Source of the DNA: Alphaproteobacteria bacterium
GTDB taxonomy: Bacteria > Pseudomonadota > Alphaproteobacteria > Rhizobiales > Rhizobiaceae
Direction of reading: 5' to 3'
Assembly: GCA_016861165.1 (NCBI GenBank)
Contig: BOKV01000010.1
Location: 1 to 64,000 of the forward strand
Length of the DNA stretch: 64,000 nt
The notes under the pieces are model-generated. The model searched no databases and was not told where the DNA came from. It saw nothing but the letters and a program-made list of their open reading frames with translations. Position 1 is the stretch's first letter. Every line of letters starts with the position of its first letter. This document shows, one piece after another, positions 55,323 to 64,000 of this stretch. The position numbers and the translations under genes were made by a program.

Positions 55323-56258
55323 ATGATCCAGGGTTGGGCCGTCATCGCCACGGCCTTCATCTATCTCCTCGCCCTGTTCGCGGTGGCGAGCTATGGCGAC
55401 AAGCGCCAGCGCGGGCGCCGCGATTCGAGCCGACCCAACATCTATGCCTTCACGCTCGCCATCTACTGCACGACCTGGACGTTCTTCGGGTCGGTCGGGC
55501 TGGCGGCGTCGAACGGGCTCGGCTTCCTGCCGATCTACATCGGACCGATCCTGCTGATCACGCTGGGCTTTCCGCTGGTCAGGCGCATCGTGCGCCTGTC
55601 GAAGGAAGAGCGCATCACCTCGGTTGCCGACTTTCTCGGCGCCCGCTACGGCAAGAGCGTCATGGTGGCTGCGGTGGCCACGCTGATCGCCGTCGTCGGA
55701 ACCGTCCCCTACATCGCGCTGCAGCTCAAGGCGGTGTCCACCTCGGTCATCGCGCTGATCTCGCATTACGGGCTGGTCAACGGCCAGACGCCGCTGGCGC
55801 TCGGCGAGATTTCCGTCCTCATCGCCGTCATCCTGGCCGTGTTCACCATCCTGTTCGGGACCCGCCATGCCGACGCCACGGAGCATCAGGACGGCCTCAT
55901 GCTGGCCGTCGCCGTCGAATCGGTGGTCAAGCTGGCGGCCTTCCTGTGCGTCGGCGTGTTCGTCACCTTCATCATGTTCGGCGGGCCGGTCGATCTCTAC
56001 GAAAAGGCGATGGCCACGCCGGAGGTCGCGGCCTTCGTTCATCGCCCGATCGACGTCAGCAACTTCCTCATCCTGACGCTGCTGAGCTTCCTGGTCTTCC
56101 TGCTGCTGCCGCGCCAGTTCCATGTCGCGGTGGTCGAGAACCACTCGGAAAAGGAACTGCTGCGGGCGCGCTGGCTGTTTCCGGCCTATCTCGTCGCCAT
56201 CAACCTGTTCGTGGTTCCGATCGCTGCGGCCGGCATCGTTCATTTCGGGGCCTGTTGA
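55323..56258 (+). pseudogene. crbS: CrbS/MxtR-type hybrid sensor kinase, 5' fragment (split by IS)
   Basis: The first ~308 codons of a kinase whose N-terminus is a sodium:solute-symporter (SLC5/PutP) domain: [36 protein letters not shown] and [19 protein letters not shown]. The reading frame enters the IS left end and stops (GAC-stop) at 56258. Removing the IS plus one target copy (56248-57762) rejoins this to the 3' fragment in frame, giving about 1168 residues with VHFGSNANADLF across the junction. CrbS/MxtR kinases control the acetate switch in Vibrio and Pseudomonas. The ATG at 55323 is preceded by AAGGAGGAG. Confidence 0.88.
56243..56247. repeat. Target-site duplication, left copy (TTTCG)
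   Basis: TTTCG directly left of the IS is repeated at 57758-57762 directly right of it. The repeat is flush with the 15-bp terminal inverted repeats, and deletion of one copy restores the kinase reading frame. Confidence 0.85.
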
Positions 56259-56262
56259 AGAA
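56248..56262 (+). repeat. IS terminal inverted repeat, left
   Basis: GGGCCTGTTGAAGAA at the left end; identical, in inverse orientation, to 57743-57757. Its first bases supply the stop codon that truncates the 5' kinase fragment. Confidence 0.88.
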
Positions 56263-56290
56263 CCGCTCTGTGATGAATGCCGGTCGCCGA

Positions 56291-57688
56291 TCAGGCTGCG
56301 AAGTGGAGTCCGCGGGAATGGGCGATTGCATCAACCCCGCGCGGACATCCAAGGCGCTGCAAGGCTCCTTGCAATCGACAAAGCAGGCGGAGAAGAGCGA
56401 CCGCAAGCCGCTTGAGGTTCACCACCGTGGCGGTCAGGAATGCCTGGATGCGCATGTTCTGCAGACCGCGACGCACGGCACGGGCGAGCCCATGCCAGGT
56501 CTTGGCCTCGCCATGGAAGCCTTCGGACCGCCAGCGGTGCCGCCGGTAAAGACGCTGATCCTCCTCTGACCAGCGCTCACGCCGGCGACGCGCCCGCAAC
56601 AGCGCTGGATGGTCGTCGCTGATCACAATCGCCTTGTTTAGCCGCCCTTTTGACAAGCACAGTGATGCCATCGAGCAGCGTGAGCAGTCGCGTGCTCGAC
56701 TATGGAAGAAGCGGCCGTGCTTGATCTGCCTGCCGGGCCGCAGCACTTTGCCGCGCGGGCACTTGGCGATGTCATGCCTGGCATCGTAGCGGAATCGGCG
56801 CAGGGGAACCGGGCTCTTGATCGGCTCGGCCTTAGCGGGGATGACCGGGTCTATTCCGCGCCGCTCAAGCCCACCATAGACCTTGCCATAGGCATAACCG
56901 GCATCGGCCGTCGCCGTCGTAATCGCTTTGCCGGTGGTCGCCGCGGCCGCGTCCAGGCGCTCCAGTATCACCTGACCCTCGTTGACCTCGCCGGTTGTCA
57001 CCTCCACGTCGAGCACGACGCCGCGCACATCATCGACCACGGCATGCTGTTTATAGGCGGGCTCCAGGCGGCGGTTGCGGCCGTTGGTTGCCATCGTCGC
57101 GTCCGGATCGGTCAGACAGACCTTCTTATAACGCCCGCTCTGGCGTCCCCTCTTCACTGCCTCCTCGTCCGCCCCGCTATTGGCCCGGCTCACGGCCTCG
57201 ACATGGCGTACGGCCAAGCTCTCCCAGCTGACATCGGCACGGATTAGCGAAGCGTCCACATGAACGATCTCGCCCGCGGCGATCTTTGCCGCCACACAGG
57301 CTCGGACTGTACGCTCAAAGATGCGCCGGAAACGCTCGGCGCCCCAGCGCTGACGGATGCGCGTCAAGCTCGAATGGTCCGGCAGCGCCTCATGCAGGCC
57401 GTAACCGATGAACCAGCGGATCGCCAGGTTCACCTGCGCTTCGCGCATCAGCTTGCGGTCGTGCACGATGCCAAGCAGCAACCCCGCCAGCATCAAGCGC
57501 ACCGCCACCTCCGGATCTATGCCCGGACGCCCATTGTCCGTGCAGTAAAGATCGGCAACCTCGTCATGTAGCCAGGAAAGGTCGAGGACGCGGTCAACAC
57601 GCGCGAGGATGTGATCGCCGGGAACAAGCTGGCGCAACGAACCGGTGATGAACAGTTCCAGTTGACCACGCTCCTTGCGCCCCAGCAC
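56291..57688 (-). CDS. IS1182-like DDE transposase
   Basis: A 465-residue transposase, apparently intact. The N-terminal DUF772-type domain ([57 protein letters not shown]) is followed by the DDE domain with [26 protein letters not shown], a Cys-containing [13 protein letters not shown] segment, and [20 protein letters not shown] with the likely last acidic residue. The start is GTG at 57688. It is the only gene of the IS. Confidence 0.92.
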   Translation of the reverse strand: MLGRKERGQLELFITGSLRQLVPGDHILARVDRVLDLSWLHDEVADLYCTDNGRPGIDPEVAVRLMLAGLLLGIVHDRKLMREAQVNLAIRWFIGYGLHEALPDHSSLTRIRQRWGAERFRRIFERTVRACVAAKIAAGEIVHVDASLIRADVSWESLAVRHVEAVSRANSGADEEAVKRGRQSGRYKKVCLTDPDATMATNGRNRRLEPAYKQHAVVDDVRGVVLDVEVTTGEVNEGQVILERLDAAAATTGKAITTATADAGYAYGKVYGGLERRGIDPVIPAKAEPIKSPVPLRRFRYDARHDIAKCPRGKVLRPGRQIKHGRFFHSRARDCSRCSMASLCLSKGRLNKAIVISDDHPALLRARRRRERWSEEDQRLYRRHRWRSEGFHGEAKTWHGLARAVRRGLQNMRIQAFLTATVVNLKRLAVALLRLLCRLQGALQRLGCPRGVDAIAHSRGLHFAA

Positions 57689-57742
57689 CGCGAGCCCCCG
57701 TCAAGAATCAACGACCACACGATTGAATCAGCGAAGGGTGAC

Positions 57743-57757
57743 TTCTTCAACAGGCCC
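57743..57757 (-). repeat. IS terminal inverted repeat, right
   Basis: TTCTTCAACAGGCCC, the exact reverse complement of the left end, directly followed by the second TTTCG target copy. Confidence 0.88.
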
Positions 57758-57762
57758 TTTCG
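57758..57762. repeat. Target-site duplication, right copy (TTTCG)
   Basis: Second copy of the TTTCG found at 56243-56247, flush with the right IS end. Confidence 0.85.
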
Positions 57763-60344
57763 GCAGCAATGCCAACGCCGATCTGTTCGTCCTGTCCTTG
57801 CCCACCTCCGGCGGCAGCGAACTCATCTCGATGTTCGCCTTCATCGGCGGCCTGTCGGCCGGTGCGGCGATGGTGGTGGTGGCCTGCGTGGCGCTGGCGA
57901 TCATGATCTCCAACGACCTGATCCTGCCGCTGATCCTGCGGCGCCAGGAGCGCAGCCGGGCCATGGCGCAGGACAGCATGGAGCCGCTGATCCTCAAGAT
58001 CCGCCGCACCGCCATCATCGTGGTCATGATCCTGGGCTATGCCTATTTCCGCACCGCCGACAACTCGCAGGCGCTGGCCGCCATCGGCCTTGTCTCCTTC
58101 GCCGCGGTGGTTCAGCTCGCTCCCGCCTTTCTCGGCGGCCTGGTCTGGCAGGGGGCCAACGCCCGTGGCGCCGTCGCCGGCATGGTCACCGGTTTCTGCG
58201 TCTGGGGCTACACGCTGTTGATGCCGACGCTGCTGCCCGACGAGCACTGGCTGGTCGCCCAGGGCCTTCATCCCTCCGGCATCCTGCGGCCCGGCTCCAT
58301 CCTGGGGCTCGGCGTCAGCCCGATCGAGAACGGCGTCATCTGGAGCCTCGCCCTCAACACGCTTGCCTTCGTCATCGGCTCGCTCACGCGGCTGCCGACC
58401 AACAGCGAGAACGCCCAGGCGTCCGTCTTCGTCGACCGGCGCCAGCCGCTGATCATCCGCCGACGCGGCGTACCGGCCGCCGTCACCGTCGCCGAACTGA
58501 CCGCGACCGTGGGGCGCTATCTCGGCTTGCGGCGCACCCAGCGCTCGTTCGAGTCGTTCTGGGCCGAGCGCGGCGAGCGGCCGGAAGAATCCGATCCGGT
58601 CGATCCGCCGCTGCTGCGCTTTTCCGAGCAGTTGCTGGCGAGCGCGATCGGTGCCTCGTCCTCGCGGCTCGTCCACACCCTGCTGCTCAAGCGCTTCGAG
58701 GCGGCGACGCCGGCCAGCATCCGGCTGCTCGACCAGGCTTCCGAGGCGCTGCAGTACAACCGCGACGTGCTGCAGTCGGCGCTCGACCAGATGGACCAGG
58801 GCATATCCGTCTTCGACCCCGATTTCCGCCTGGCGTTCTGGAACCGGCGCTTCCGCCGCCTGCTCAGCCTGCCGGCCAATATCGGCCAGGTCGGCGTCAC
58901 GCTGAACGAAATCGCCGCCGAGATCGTCGCCGTCCATGACCTGGCGGGCAGCGGCATCGATGGTGACAGCCTGGCCGACAAGATCGTCAACCAGTCCGAG
59001 CCGTGGCTGCTGGCCCTGTCGGCGAGCGAGCGCATCGTCGAAATCCGTACGAGCCCGATGCCGGGCGGCGGGGTGGTCGTCACCTGGCACGACATCACCG
59101 AGCGCATTCTCGTCGCCGAGGCGCTGCGCGAGGCCAACGAGACGCTGGAGCGTCGCGTCGAGGAGCGCACGAGCGAACTGGTGCGCGCCAACCGCGAACT
59201 GGCCCGCGCCACCCGGGCGGCCGATGAGGCCAACGCCTCCAAGACGCGCTTCCTCGCCGCCGCCGGTCACGACATCCTGCAGCCGCTCAATGCCGCCCGG
59301 CTCTATGCCTCGACCCTGCATGAGCGGATCGGCGAATCGGCCGATGCCCGGCTGGTCGCCAACATCGCCAAATCGCTCGAATCGGTGGAGGAAATCCTGA
59401 GCGCCGTGCTGGCGATCTCGCGGCTCGACACCGGCAGGCAGGAGACCAAGATCACCGGCTTCCCCATCGCCCGCATCTTCGAGCAGATGGAGGTCGAGTT
59501 CGCGCCCTTCGCGCGCGAGCGCGGGCTCGACCTGCGGATCGTGCAATCCTCCGCCTGGGTGCGTTCCGATCCGGCGCTGCTGCGCCGGCTCTTGCAGAAC
59601 CTGATCTCGAACGCCATCAAGTACACGCCGAGGGGCCGGGTCCTGGTCGGCTGTCGGCGCGCCGGCACCAAGGTCCGCATCGAGATCATCGACACCGGCA
59701 TCGGCATCGCCCGGTCCGACCAGCGCCACATCTTCACCGAGTTCCGCCGTCTCGACGACGGCGCCCGCCAGGCGCCGGGCCTGGGGCTCGGCCTGTCGAT
59801 CGTCGAGCGCATCGCCAAGGTGCTGTCGATCGACGTCGCGCTCAATTCGCTGCCGGGCAAGGGGACCCGGTTCGCCATCACCGTGCCGCGTGCCAAGGCG
59901 CAGGAGATGGCCGGCGTCGGCGCCGCGTCCGGACCGGCCGGCCGGGTCGGCGTCGACCTGAAGGGCATCTTCGTCCTGTGCATCGACAACGACGTCTCGA
60001 TTCTGGAAGGCATGGCGGGGCTGCTCACGCAATGGGGCTGCGAGGTGGCAACGGCAACCGACCTAGACGGCGCCTTCGCCGCGCTCGCCGCGGCCGGCCG
60101 AGGCCCCGACATCGTCCTGGCCGACTACCATCTTGAGGCCGAGACCGGCATCGACGTGATCCGCGCCATTCGCCGCACCTACAGCGGCGACCTGCCCTGC
60201 GCCCTGGTGACGGCCAACCGCACGCAGTCGCTGCGCTCGCAGGCCGAGAGCGAGCGCATCACGGTGCTGTTCAAGCCGGTCAAGCCGGCGGCATTGCGTT
60301 CGGTGCTGTCGCTCGGCCAGACCCGCCGGGTGGCCGCCGAATAG
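57763..60344 (+). pseudogene. crbS: CrbS/MxtR-type hybrid sensor kinase, 3' fragment (split by IS)
   Basis: The remaining ~860 codons: the end of the symporter domain, a STAC-like linker (RRTQRSFESFWAERGERPEE ... LASAIGASSSRLVHTLLLKR), a PAS domain (ALDQMDQGISVFDPDFRLAFWNRRF), coiled coil, HisKA (FLAAAGHDILQPLNAARL), ATPase (NLISNAIKYTPRG, DTGIGI, GLGLGLSIVERI) and a C-terminal receiver with Asp in VLADYHLEAETG. All signalling residues are intact. The frame is open back to 57675 inside the IS, so a protein lacking the first half of the symporter could still be made if the IS provides a promoter. The LuxR regulator lies convergently 9 bases downstream. Confidence 0.88.
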
Positions 60345-60353
60345 CGGTCGGCA

Positions 60354-61028
60354 TCAAATGGCGCCGGCGCCTTCGCGTGTCTCGCCGGGGGCGAACCCCA
60401 GCCGGCTCAGCGCGATGACGGCCTGCGTGCGGCTGTCGACGCCGAGCTTGAGCAGCACGGCCGAGACATGCGCCTTGACCGTCGCCTCCGACACGCCGAG
60501 TTCGTAGGCAATCTGCTTGTTGAGCAGGCCCTCGCCAAGCATGCCGAGCACCTTGCTCTGCTGCGGCGTCAGCGTCCGCAGCCGCTCGGCCAGTTCGAAA
60601 AACTCGCTGTCCTCCTCCGCGTCGGCCGCCACGTTGGCCGGTGTCCAAACGGAGCCGTCCAGCACGGTGGAGATCGCCTGGCGGATTTCGGGCATGGCCG
60701 CCGATTTCGGGATGAAGCCGGAGGCGCCCAGTTCCAGCACACGGCGGATTGTGGCGGCATCCTCGGTCGCCGAAATGACGGCGACCGGCACCTGGGGGTA
60801 TTCGGAGCGCAGCCTGAGCAGGCCGGCCAGCCCCTTGGCTCCCGGCATGTTGAGGTCGAGCAGCACGAGATCGATTTCCTCGCCGCGCTCGATCAGCGCC
60901 TGGACATGGTCGTAGTCACCGGCCATCTCCACCTCACGGGCCTGGTCGAGCCCGGTCAGCGCCTGGCGCAGAGCGTCGCGGAACAGCGGGTGGTCGTCCG
61001 CGATGATGATGGTTCCTGTCGTCGCCAC
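60354..61028 (-). CDS. crbR: LuxR/NarL-type response regulator (CrbR/ErdR-like)
   Basis: A 224-residue regulator: receiver domain with IIIADDHPLFRDAL, phospho-acceptor Asp58 in LVLLDLNMPGAKG, ISATED and PKSA, then a LuxR HTH (LRTLTPQQSKVLGMLGEGLLNKQIAYELGVSEATVKAHVSAVLLKLGV). It is the likely partner of the split kinase gene on its right-hand side and of the symporter genes that diverge from it. GTG 61028 is preceded by GAGGAGG. In Vibrio and Pseudomonas such regulators activate acetyl-CoA synthetase and acetate uptake; the same role here is inference. Confidence 0.87.
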   Translation of the reverse strand: MATTGTIIIADDHPLFRDALRQALTGLDQAREVEMAGDYDHVQALIERGEEIDLVLLDLNMPGAKGLAGLLRLRSEYPQVPVAVISATEDAATIRRVLELGASGFIPKSAAMPEIRQAISTVLDGSVWTPANVAADAEEDSEFFELAERLRTLTPQQSKVLGMLGEGLLNKQIAYELGVSEATVKAHVSAVLLKLGVDSRTQAVIALSRLGFAPGETREGAGAI

Positions 61029-61269
61029 TTCGCCACCTCCTCGCCGTCTCGCCAACGGCGCCCCGGCCGGCCGGAGACGATCCGATTATCCGGGCCCGAC
61101 GGCCAAATTGCAAGTTGAACGCCCATTCGACCGCTCCCGACCGATTGCGGGTCGCATTCCCCGCGGCTTGGGCCGCACGACGGTGGAAAAGCGACGCCGC
61201 AATATCGGCCGCGGTTTCCCGCCGAACGGGTTTCCGTGCTAGACAGGCGGTGGGTTCGGTGAGGCGGCG

Positions 61270-61533
61270 ATGTTGTTGCGCGTGGCGAGGCGGTGGCGTT
61301 GGTGGCAGCGGTCCGGCATCCTTGCCTGGGCCGCGGCCGGCATGGCCCTTCTGCTGGCCGCCGGCGCCGTCGTGGCGGCGCACCATGCCGGTGCCTATCG
61401 GGTGCTGGCGATGCCGCTCGGCATCTTCATCGCCATTGTTGTCGCGCCGGCCTTCCTCGCCGCGCTGGTCTTCGCCCACGCCGTCCGCCAGGAGGCGCTG
61501 GACCGCCAGGCCGGCCCGGGCCGGTCCGGGTAG
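61270..61533 (+). CDS. Small membrane subunit of a sodium:solute symporter (DUF4212/DUF485-like)
   Basis: An 87-residue protein with two membrane helices (SGILAWAAAGMALLLAAGAVV and MPLGIFIAIVVAPAFLAALVF) and a C-terminal AHAVRQEALDRQ, in the pattern of the small proteins encoded directly before acetate-type symporters. It lies six bases before the symporter gene. The family label is tentative because the sequence is divergent; position carries most of the weight. Confidence 0.68.
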   Translation: MLLRVARRWRWWQRSGILAWAAAGMALLLAAGAVVAAHHAGAYRVLAMPLGIFIAIVVAPAFLAALVFAHAVRQEALDRQAGPGRSG

Positions 61534-61539
61534 GACGCG

Positions 61540-63438
61540 ATGGCCGTCGCGATGCCGGACCGTGACCGATCGCAAGGCCCGAGCGGCCTGTCGGGGCTGC
61601 TTGTGGCCGCCGGGACGCTGGTCTTCGCCTTTCTCGTGGTCCTTGGCGAGCAGGCGGGCATGCCGCGCGGCTATGCCCTCCACCTGACCGGATTCCTTGT
61701 TCTTGTCGTCGTCGGAGCCGTCGCCGTGCGGGCGCGCACCCTTTCAGTCGCCGATTGGCTGCTGGCCGGACGTGGCGCCGGGTCTGTCGCAAACGGCATG
61801 GCGCTGGCGGCGAGCCTGATCACCGGGTGGACAGTGGTCGCGCTGGGCGGGCTGTTCTTCGCCGATCCCGGTGCAGGCGTCATCTGGCTCATCGGCCCGC
61901 TGATCGGCCTGGCATTTGCCGCCTTCCTGATCGCGCCCTATCTGCGCCGCAGTGGCGCGGCGACGCCGGCCGAATTTATCACCCGCCGCTTCGACAGCCG
62001 TGCCGCCGGCCGTGTCATGGCGCTCGCCGCCGTCGCGGCCGCCCTGCTGACATTGTGGAGCCAGCTCTTGCTGACCAGCGCCCTGATCGAGGCGCTATGG
62101 GCGGTGGAACGTCGCCCGGCGGTCGTCGCCGCCGCGCTGATGTGCGGCCTCGCCGTCCTCCCGGGCGGCCTTGGCGGCGTGATTCGGGTCAACGCGGTCA
62201 TCCTCGGTTTCCTGGCGACCGCCTATCTGGTGCCGCTGGTGTGGCCGTCGCTGACGCTCGCCGGCTTTCCGGTGCCCCAGCTTGCCTTCGGCCATGGCGC
62301 GCTGGAGGCGATCGGCGCGGTGGCCGAACAGCTTGGCGTGCTGGCCATCGCGCCGTTCGACGATCGCGTCGTCGGCGTCGTGCCGGCCGGCGCCTCGGCG
62401 AGTGCGGCCGTGATCATGACGCTGGTGCTCGGTGCCGGCCTGTGCGCCATGCCGCACGTGCTCGCTCATTTCGCCGCGGCGCGTGGGCCGGCCGGCGCGC
62501 GCCTGAGCGCCGGCTGGGCGCTGGTGCTGGTGGCACTCGTCCTGACCGGCGCGCCGGCGCTGGCGGCATTCGCCAAACTCGGCCTGTACAACAACCTGCT
62601 CGGCCTAGCGGTGGGCGACATCCGCAGTGGCGCCGAATGGCTGCTCACATGGGGAAGCAAGCCGGCGCTGGCGGCGGGCGGGCCGATGGCCACGCTGTGC
62701 GGCGCCGCCGTCACCGACACGGCCGCGGCCATCGCCGCCTGCGGCGGCAACCCCGACTATGTCATCGCCCCGCCGGACATTCGCCTGTCGGCCGAGACGG
62801 TGACATTGGCGATGCCGCAGATCGTCGGCCTTCCGGCCGTGCTCGGCGCCATGATTGCCGTCGCCGCGCTCGCCGCTGGCCTGGCCACCGCCAATGCCGC
62901 CGCCGCCGCGATCGGCGCCACCGTCGCGCGCGACCTGTTCGCCCAGGACGACAGTCGCCCGCGGCCGGCCTCGCGGGTGCTGTTCCTGTGCCGGCTGGCG
63001 GCAGCGGCCGCGCTGGTGCTGGCGGCCTGGCTCACCGCGCAGTTCGATCCGCCGGCCGTCATCGTGGCGCTGTGGGCCGTCGCCATCGGCGCCGCCGTGC
63101 TGGCACCGGTCATCGTCGCGGCGGCGTGGTGGCATGCCATGACCGCAAACGGCGCTCTGGCGGGCATCGCAGGCGGTGGCGCGGTGCTGGCGGCCTGTGC
63201 CGCCGCCATGCTGTTCGGGCCGGACCTCCTGGCGTTGAGCGGCGACGAGCCGCGCCTGGCGGTGCCCGGGCTCGACCGCCTGCCGTCCGCCGTCCAGGGC
63301 GCCGTACTGGCCCTGCCGGTGGCGACGGCGCTGATCGTGGCCGGCTCCGCCGCCTCACGCGCCGCAGCAAGGCCCGACCGGCTGGACTCCATCCACCGGC
63401 CGGGTGGCACGCCGCTGGTGCACGGACCCGACAATTGA
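61540..63438 (+). CDS. Sodium:solute symporter, acetate permease-like (VC_2705 type)
   Basis: A 632-residue SLC5-family transporter with about 13 membrane segments. SVADWLLAGRGAGSVANGMALAASLITGW, AAFLIAPYLRRSGAATPAEFITRRF and AGLCAMPHVLAHF are typical of the monocarboxylate/acetate group. Start at ATG 61540; ATG 61552 is possible. The gene order response regulator / small membrane protein / symporter beside a symporter-domain kinase suggests regulated uptake of acetate or a similar short acid. Confidence 0.9.
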   Translation: MAVAMPDRDRSQGPSGLSGLLVAAGTLVFAFLVVLGEQAGMPRGYALHLTGFLVLVVVGAVAVRARTLSVADWLLAGRGAGSVANGMALAASLITGWTVVALGGLFFADPGAGVIWLIGPLIGLAFAAFLIAPYLRRSGAATPAEFITRRFDSRAAGRVMALAAVAAALLTLWSQLLLTSALIEALWAVERRPAVVAAALMCGLAVLPGGLGGVIRVNAVILGFLATAYLVPLVWPSLTLAGFPVPQLAFGHGALEAIGAVAEQLGVLAIAPFDDRVVGVVPAGASASAAVIMTLVLGAGLCAMPHVLAHFAAARGPAGARLSAGWALVLVALVLTGAPALAAFAKLGLYNNLLGLAVGDIRSGAEWLLTWGSKPALAAGGPMATLCGAAVTDTAAAIAACGGNPDYVIAPPDIRLSAETVTLAMPQIVGLPAVLGAMIAVAALAAGLATANAAAAAIGATVARDLFAQDDSRPRPASRVLFLCRLAAAAALVLAAWLTAQFDPPAVIVALWAVAIGAAVLAPVIVAAAWWHAMTANGALAGIAGGGAVLAACAAAMLFGPDLLALSGDEPRLAVPGLDRLPSAVQGAVLALPVATALIVAGSAASRAAARPDRLDSIHRPGGTPLVHGPDN

Positions 63439-63443
63439 GCGGC

Positions 63444-63875
63444 TCAATAGGGCTGGCGGCGCTCGTCCCACTCGCTGCGCAGCCGTTGCATCATGTCGTA
63501 GAAGCGGCGCAGCGCCCGTTCGGCATATTCCATCGCCTTCTCGAACTCGCGCTCCTCGGCATCGGGGCTGGGCGGCAGCCGGTCGCTGCGCGGGCGGTCG
63601 GCATCCGCAGCGCCCTCCTCCAGGCGTTCCTGCAGGCGGGCGATCTCGGTCTCATAGGCCTTGCGCTCGTCGGCCGCCAGCCGGCAGACCAGCCGCTCGG
63701 CTTTCACGACGCAGTAGCTCATCACGCCGGTCCGGCGGTCGAGTCGGACGAAACCGTCGCCGCTCGGCTCTAGCGTGAAGCGCGCCGCATCGTCTTCCTG
63801 CGCCGACGCCGCCGGCCCGCCGACGAGCGCCAAGACAAGGACGGCGGATCCGATGAACCGCTTTGCAACAGCCAT
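63444..63875 (-). CDS. Small secreted protein, function unknown
   Basis: A 143-residue protein with a signal peptide (MAVAKRFIGSAVLVLALVGGPAASA, cleavage near 25-27). The mature part has RFTLEPSGDGFVRLDRRTGVMSYC and LVCRLAADERKAYETEIARLQERLEE, with two Cys that may pair in the periplasm, then a charged, possibly coiled helix to the end (EFEKAMEYAERALRRFYDMMQRL). I do not recognise a named family. ATG 63875 is chosen because it starts the signal peptide. It converges with the symporter gene, five bases apart. Confidence 0.75.
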   Translation of the reverse strand: MAVAKRFIGSAVLVLALVGGPAASAQEDDAARFTLEPSGDGFVRLDRRTGVMSYCVVKAERLVCRLAADERKAYETEIARLQERLEEGAADADRPRSDRLPPSPDAEEREFEKAMEYAERALRRFYDMMQRLRSEWDERRQPY

Positions 63876-63956
63876 GCCGGGAAGATAGGAGCGACAACAG
63901 CAACGGACAAGTTGACGCTTGATCGTGGCGGCATGACGTGCCACTCCCGCGGCGCA

Positions 63957-64000
63957 ATGGGCTGCCTGATCTACAAGATCGCGACGTCGGCGCAGTGGCG
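63957..64000 (+). CDS. Start of a DUF952-type protein (partial, runs off the window)
   Basis: The last 44 bases open with ATGGGCTGCCTGATCTAC, giving MGCLIYKIATSAQW; the LIYKI...W pattern is the usual beginning of DUF952 proteins, of unknown function. Only 14 residues are visible, so this is a tentative call. Confidence 0.45.
   Translation, partial: MGCLIYKIATSAQW

Larger units (their letters stand above)
56248..57757 (-). mobile_element. IS1182-like insertion sequence, 1510 bp
   Basis: Bounded by 15-bp perfect terminal inverted repeats (GGGCCTGTTGAAGAA) and a 5-bp target duplication TTTCG. It carries one intact DDE transposase gene on the minus strand. The intact ends, full-length transposase and clean duplication indicate a recent and possibly still active insertion. 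The IS1182 family assignment rests on resemblance of the transposase and ends, not on a database match; IS5-type relatives are the alternative. Confidence 0.88.

Noticed and set aside
56248-57757. Calling the split kinase two separate functional genes
   Set aside because: The flush target duplication and exact frame restoration on removing the IS show a single ancestral gene.

Overview
This window looks like chromosomal DNA of an alphaproteobacterium, most likely from the Rhizobiales (Hyphomicrobiales). It is GC-rich with strong GC3 bias. Supporting gene content is an actS/actR-type regB-regA pair beside hrpB, msrP-msrQ, a speF-like leader ahead of an ornithine decarboxylase, form II CO-dehydrogenase-like genes, and many ATGA/GTGA-coupled operons. 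The species cannot be named from this sequence.

Layout, 0-20 kb: the 3' end of groEL with a clear terminator; a hicA-hicB toxin-antitoxin pair; a phenylalanine-hydroxylase operon (phhA, phhB, a dihydropteridine-reductase-like SDR, fumC); doxX; an isolated coxG; two RNA methyltransferase genes coupled to lspA; acuI and glpK; a ynjBCD-type ABC transporter coupled to hrpB; then redox sensing (regB-regA).

20-28 kb: periplasmic methionine-sulfoxide repair (msrPQ), arfB, an XRE regulator divergent from a DUF2834-TRAP permease operon that lacks a solute-binding protein, then sdaA and pyrC-dat on the minus strand. 28-37 kb: leucine/isovalerate catabolism (tetR, liuA, liuB, liuD, liuE, liuC), with a vapB-vapC-like module between liuA and liuB and an opposing methyltransferase between liuB and liuD. 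37-45 kb: a TPR protein, a structured 440-base leader with ornithine decarboxylase, an isomerase-thioesterase-allA run, xdhC, and a two-gene acyl-CoA dehydrogenase.

45-55 kb: a secreted caspase-fold protein fused to a TRAP-type solute-binding domain (the most unusual gene here), a lytic transglycosylase, coxSLM of form II, trkH, dgkA and mscL. 55-64 kb: a CrbS/MxtR-type hybrid kinase with a symporter domain, split by a 1.5-kb IS1182-like insertion with intact ends and a 5-base target duplication; its LuxR-type regulator; a small membrane protein plus sodium:solute symporter; a small secreted protein; and the start of a DUF952 gene.

The genes are mostly metabolic housekeeping: aromatic and branched-chain amino acid use, Mo-hydroxylase chemistry and acetate-type uptake. 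Accessory insertions (two toxin-antitoxin modules, an IS, and the caspase fusion, which looks less GC-rich than its surroundings) interrupt it. All functions are read from sequence motifs and family knowledge. No database search was run.
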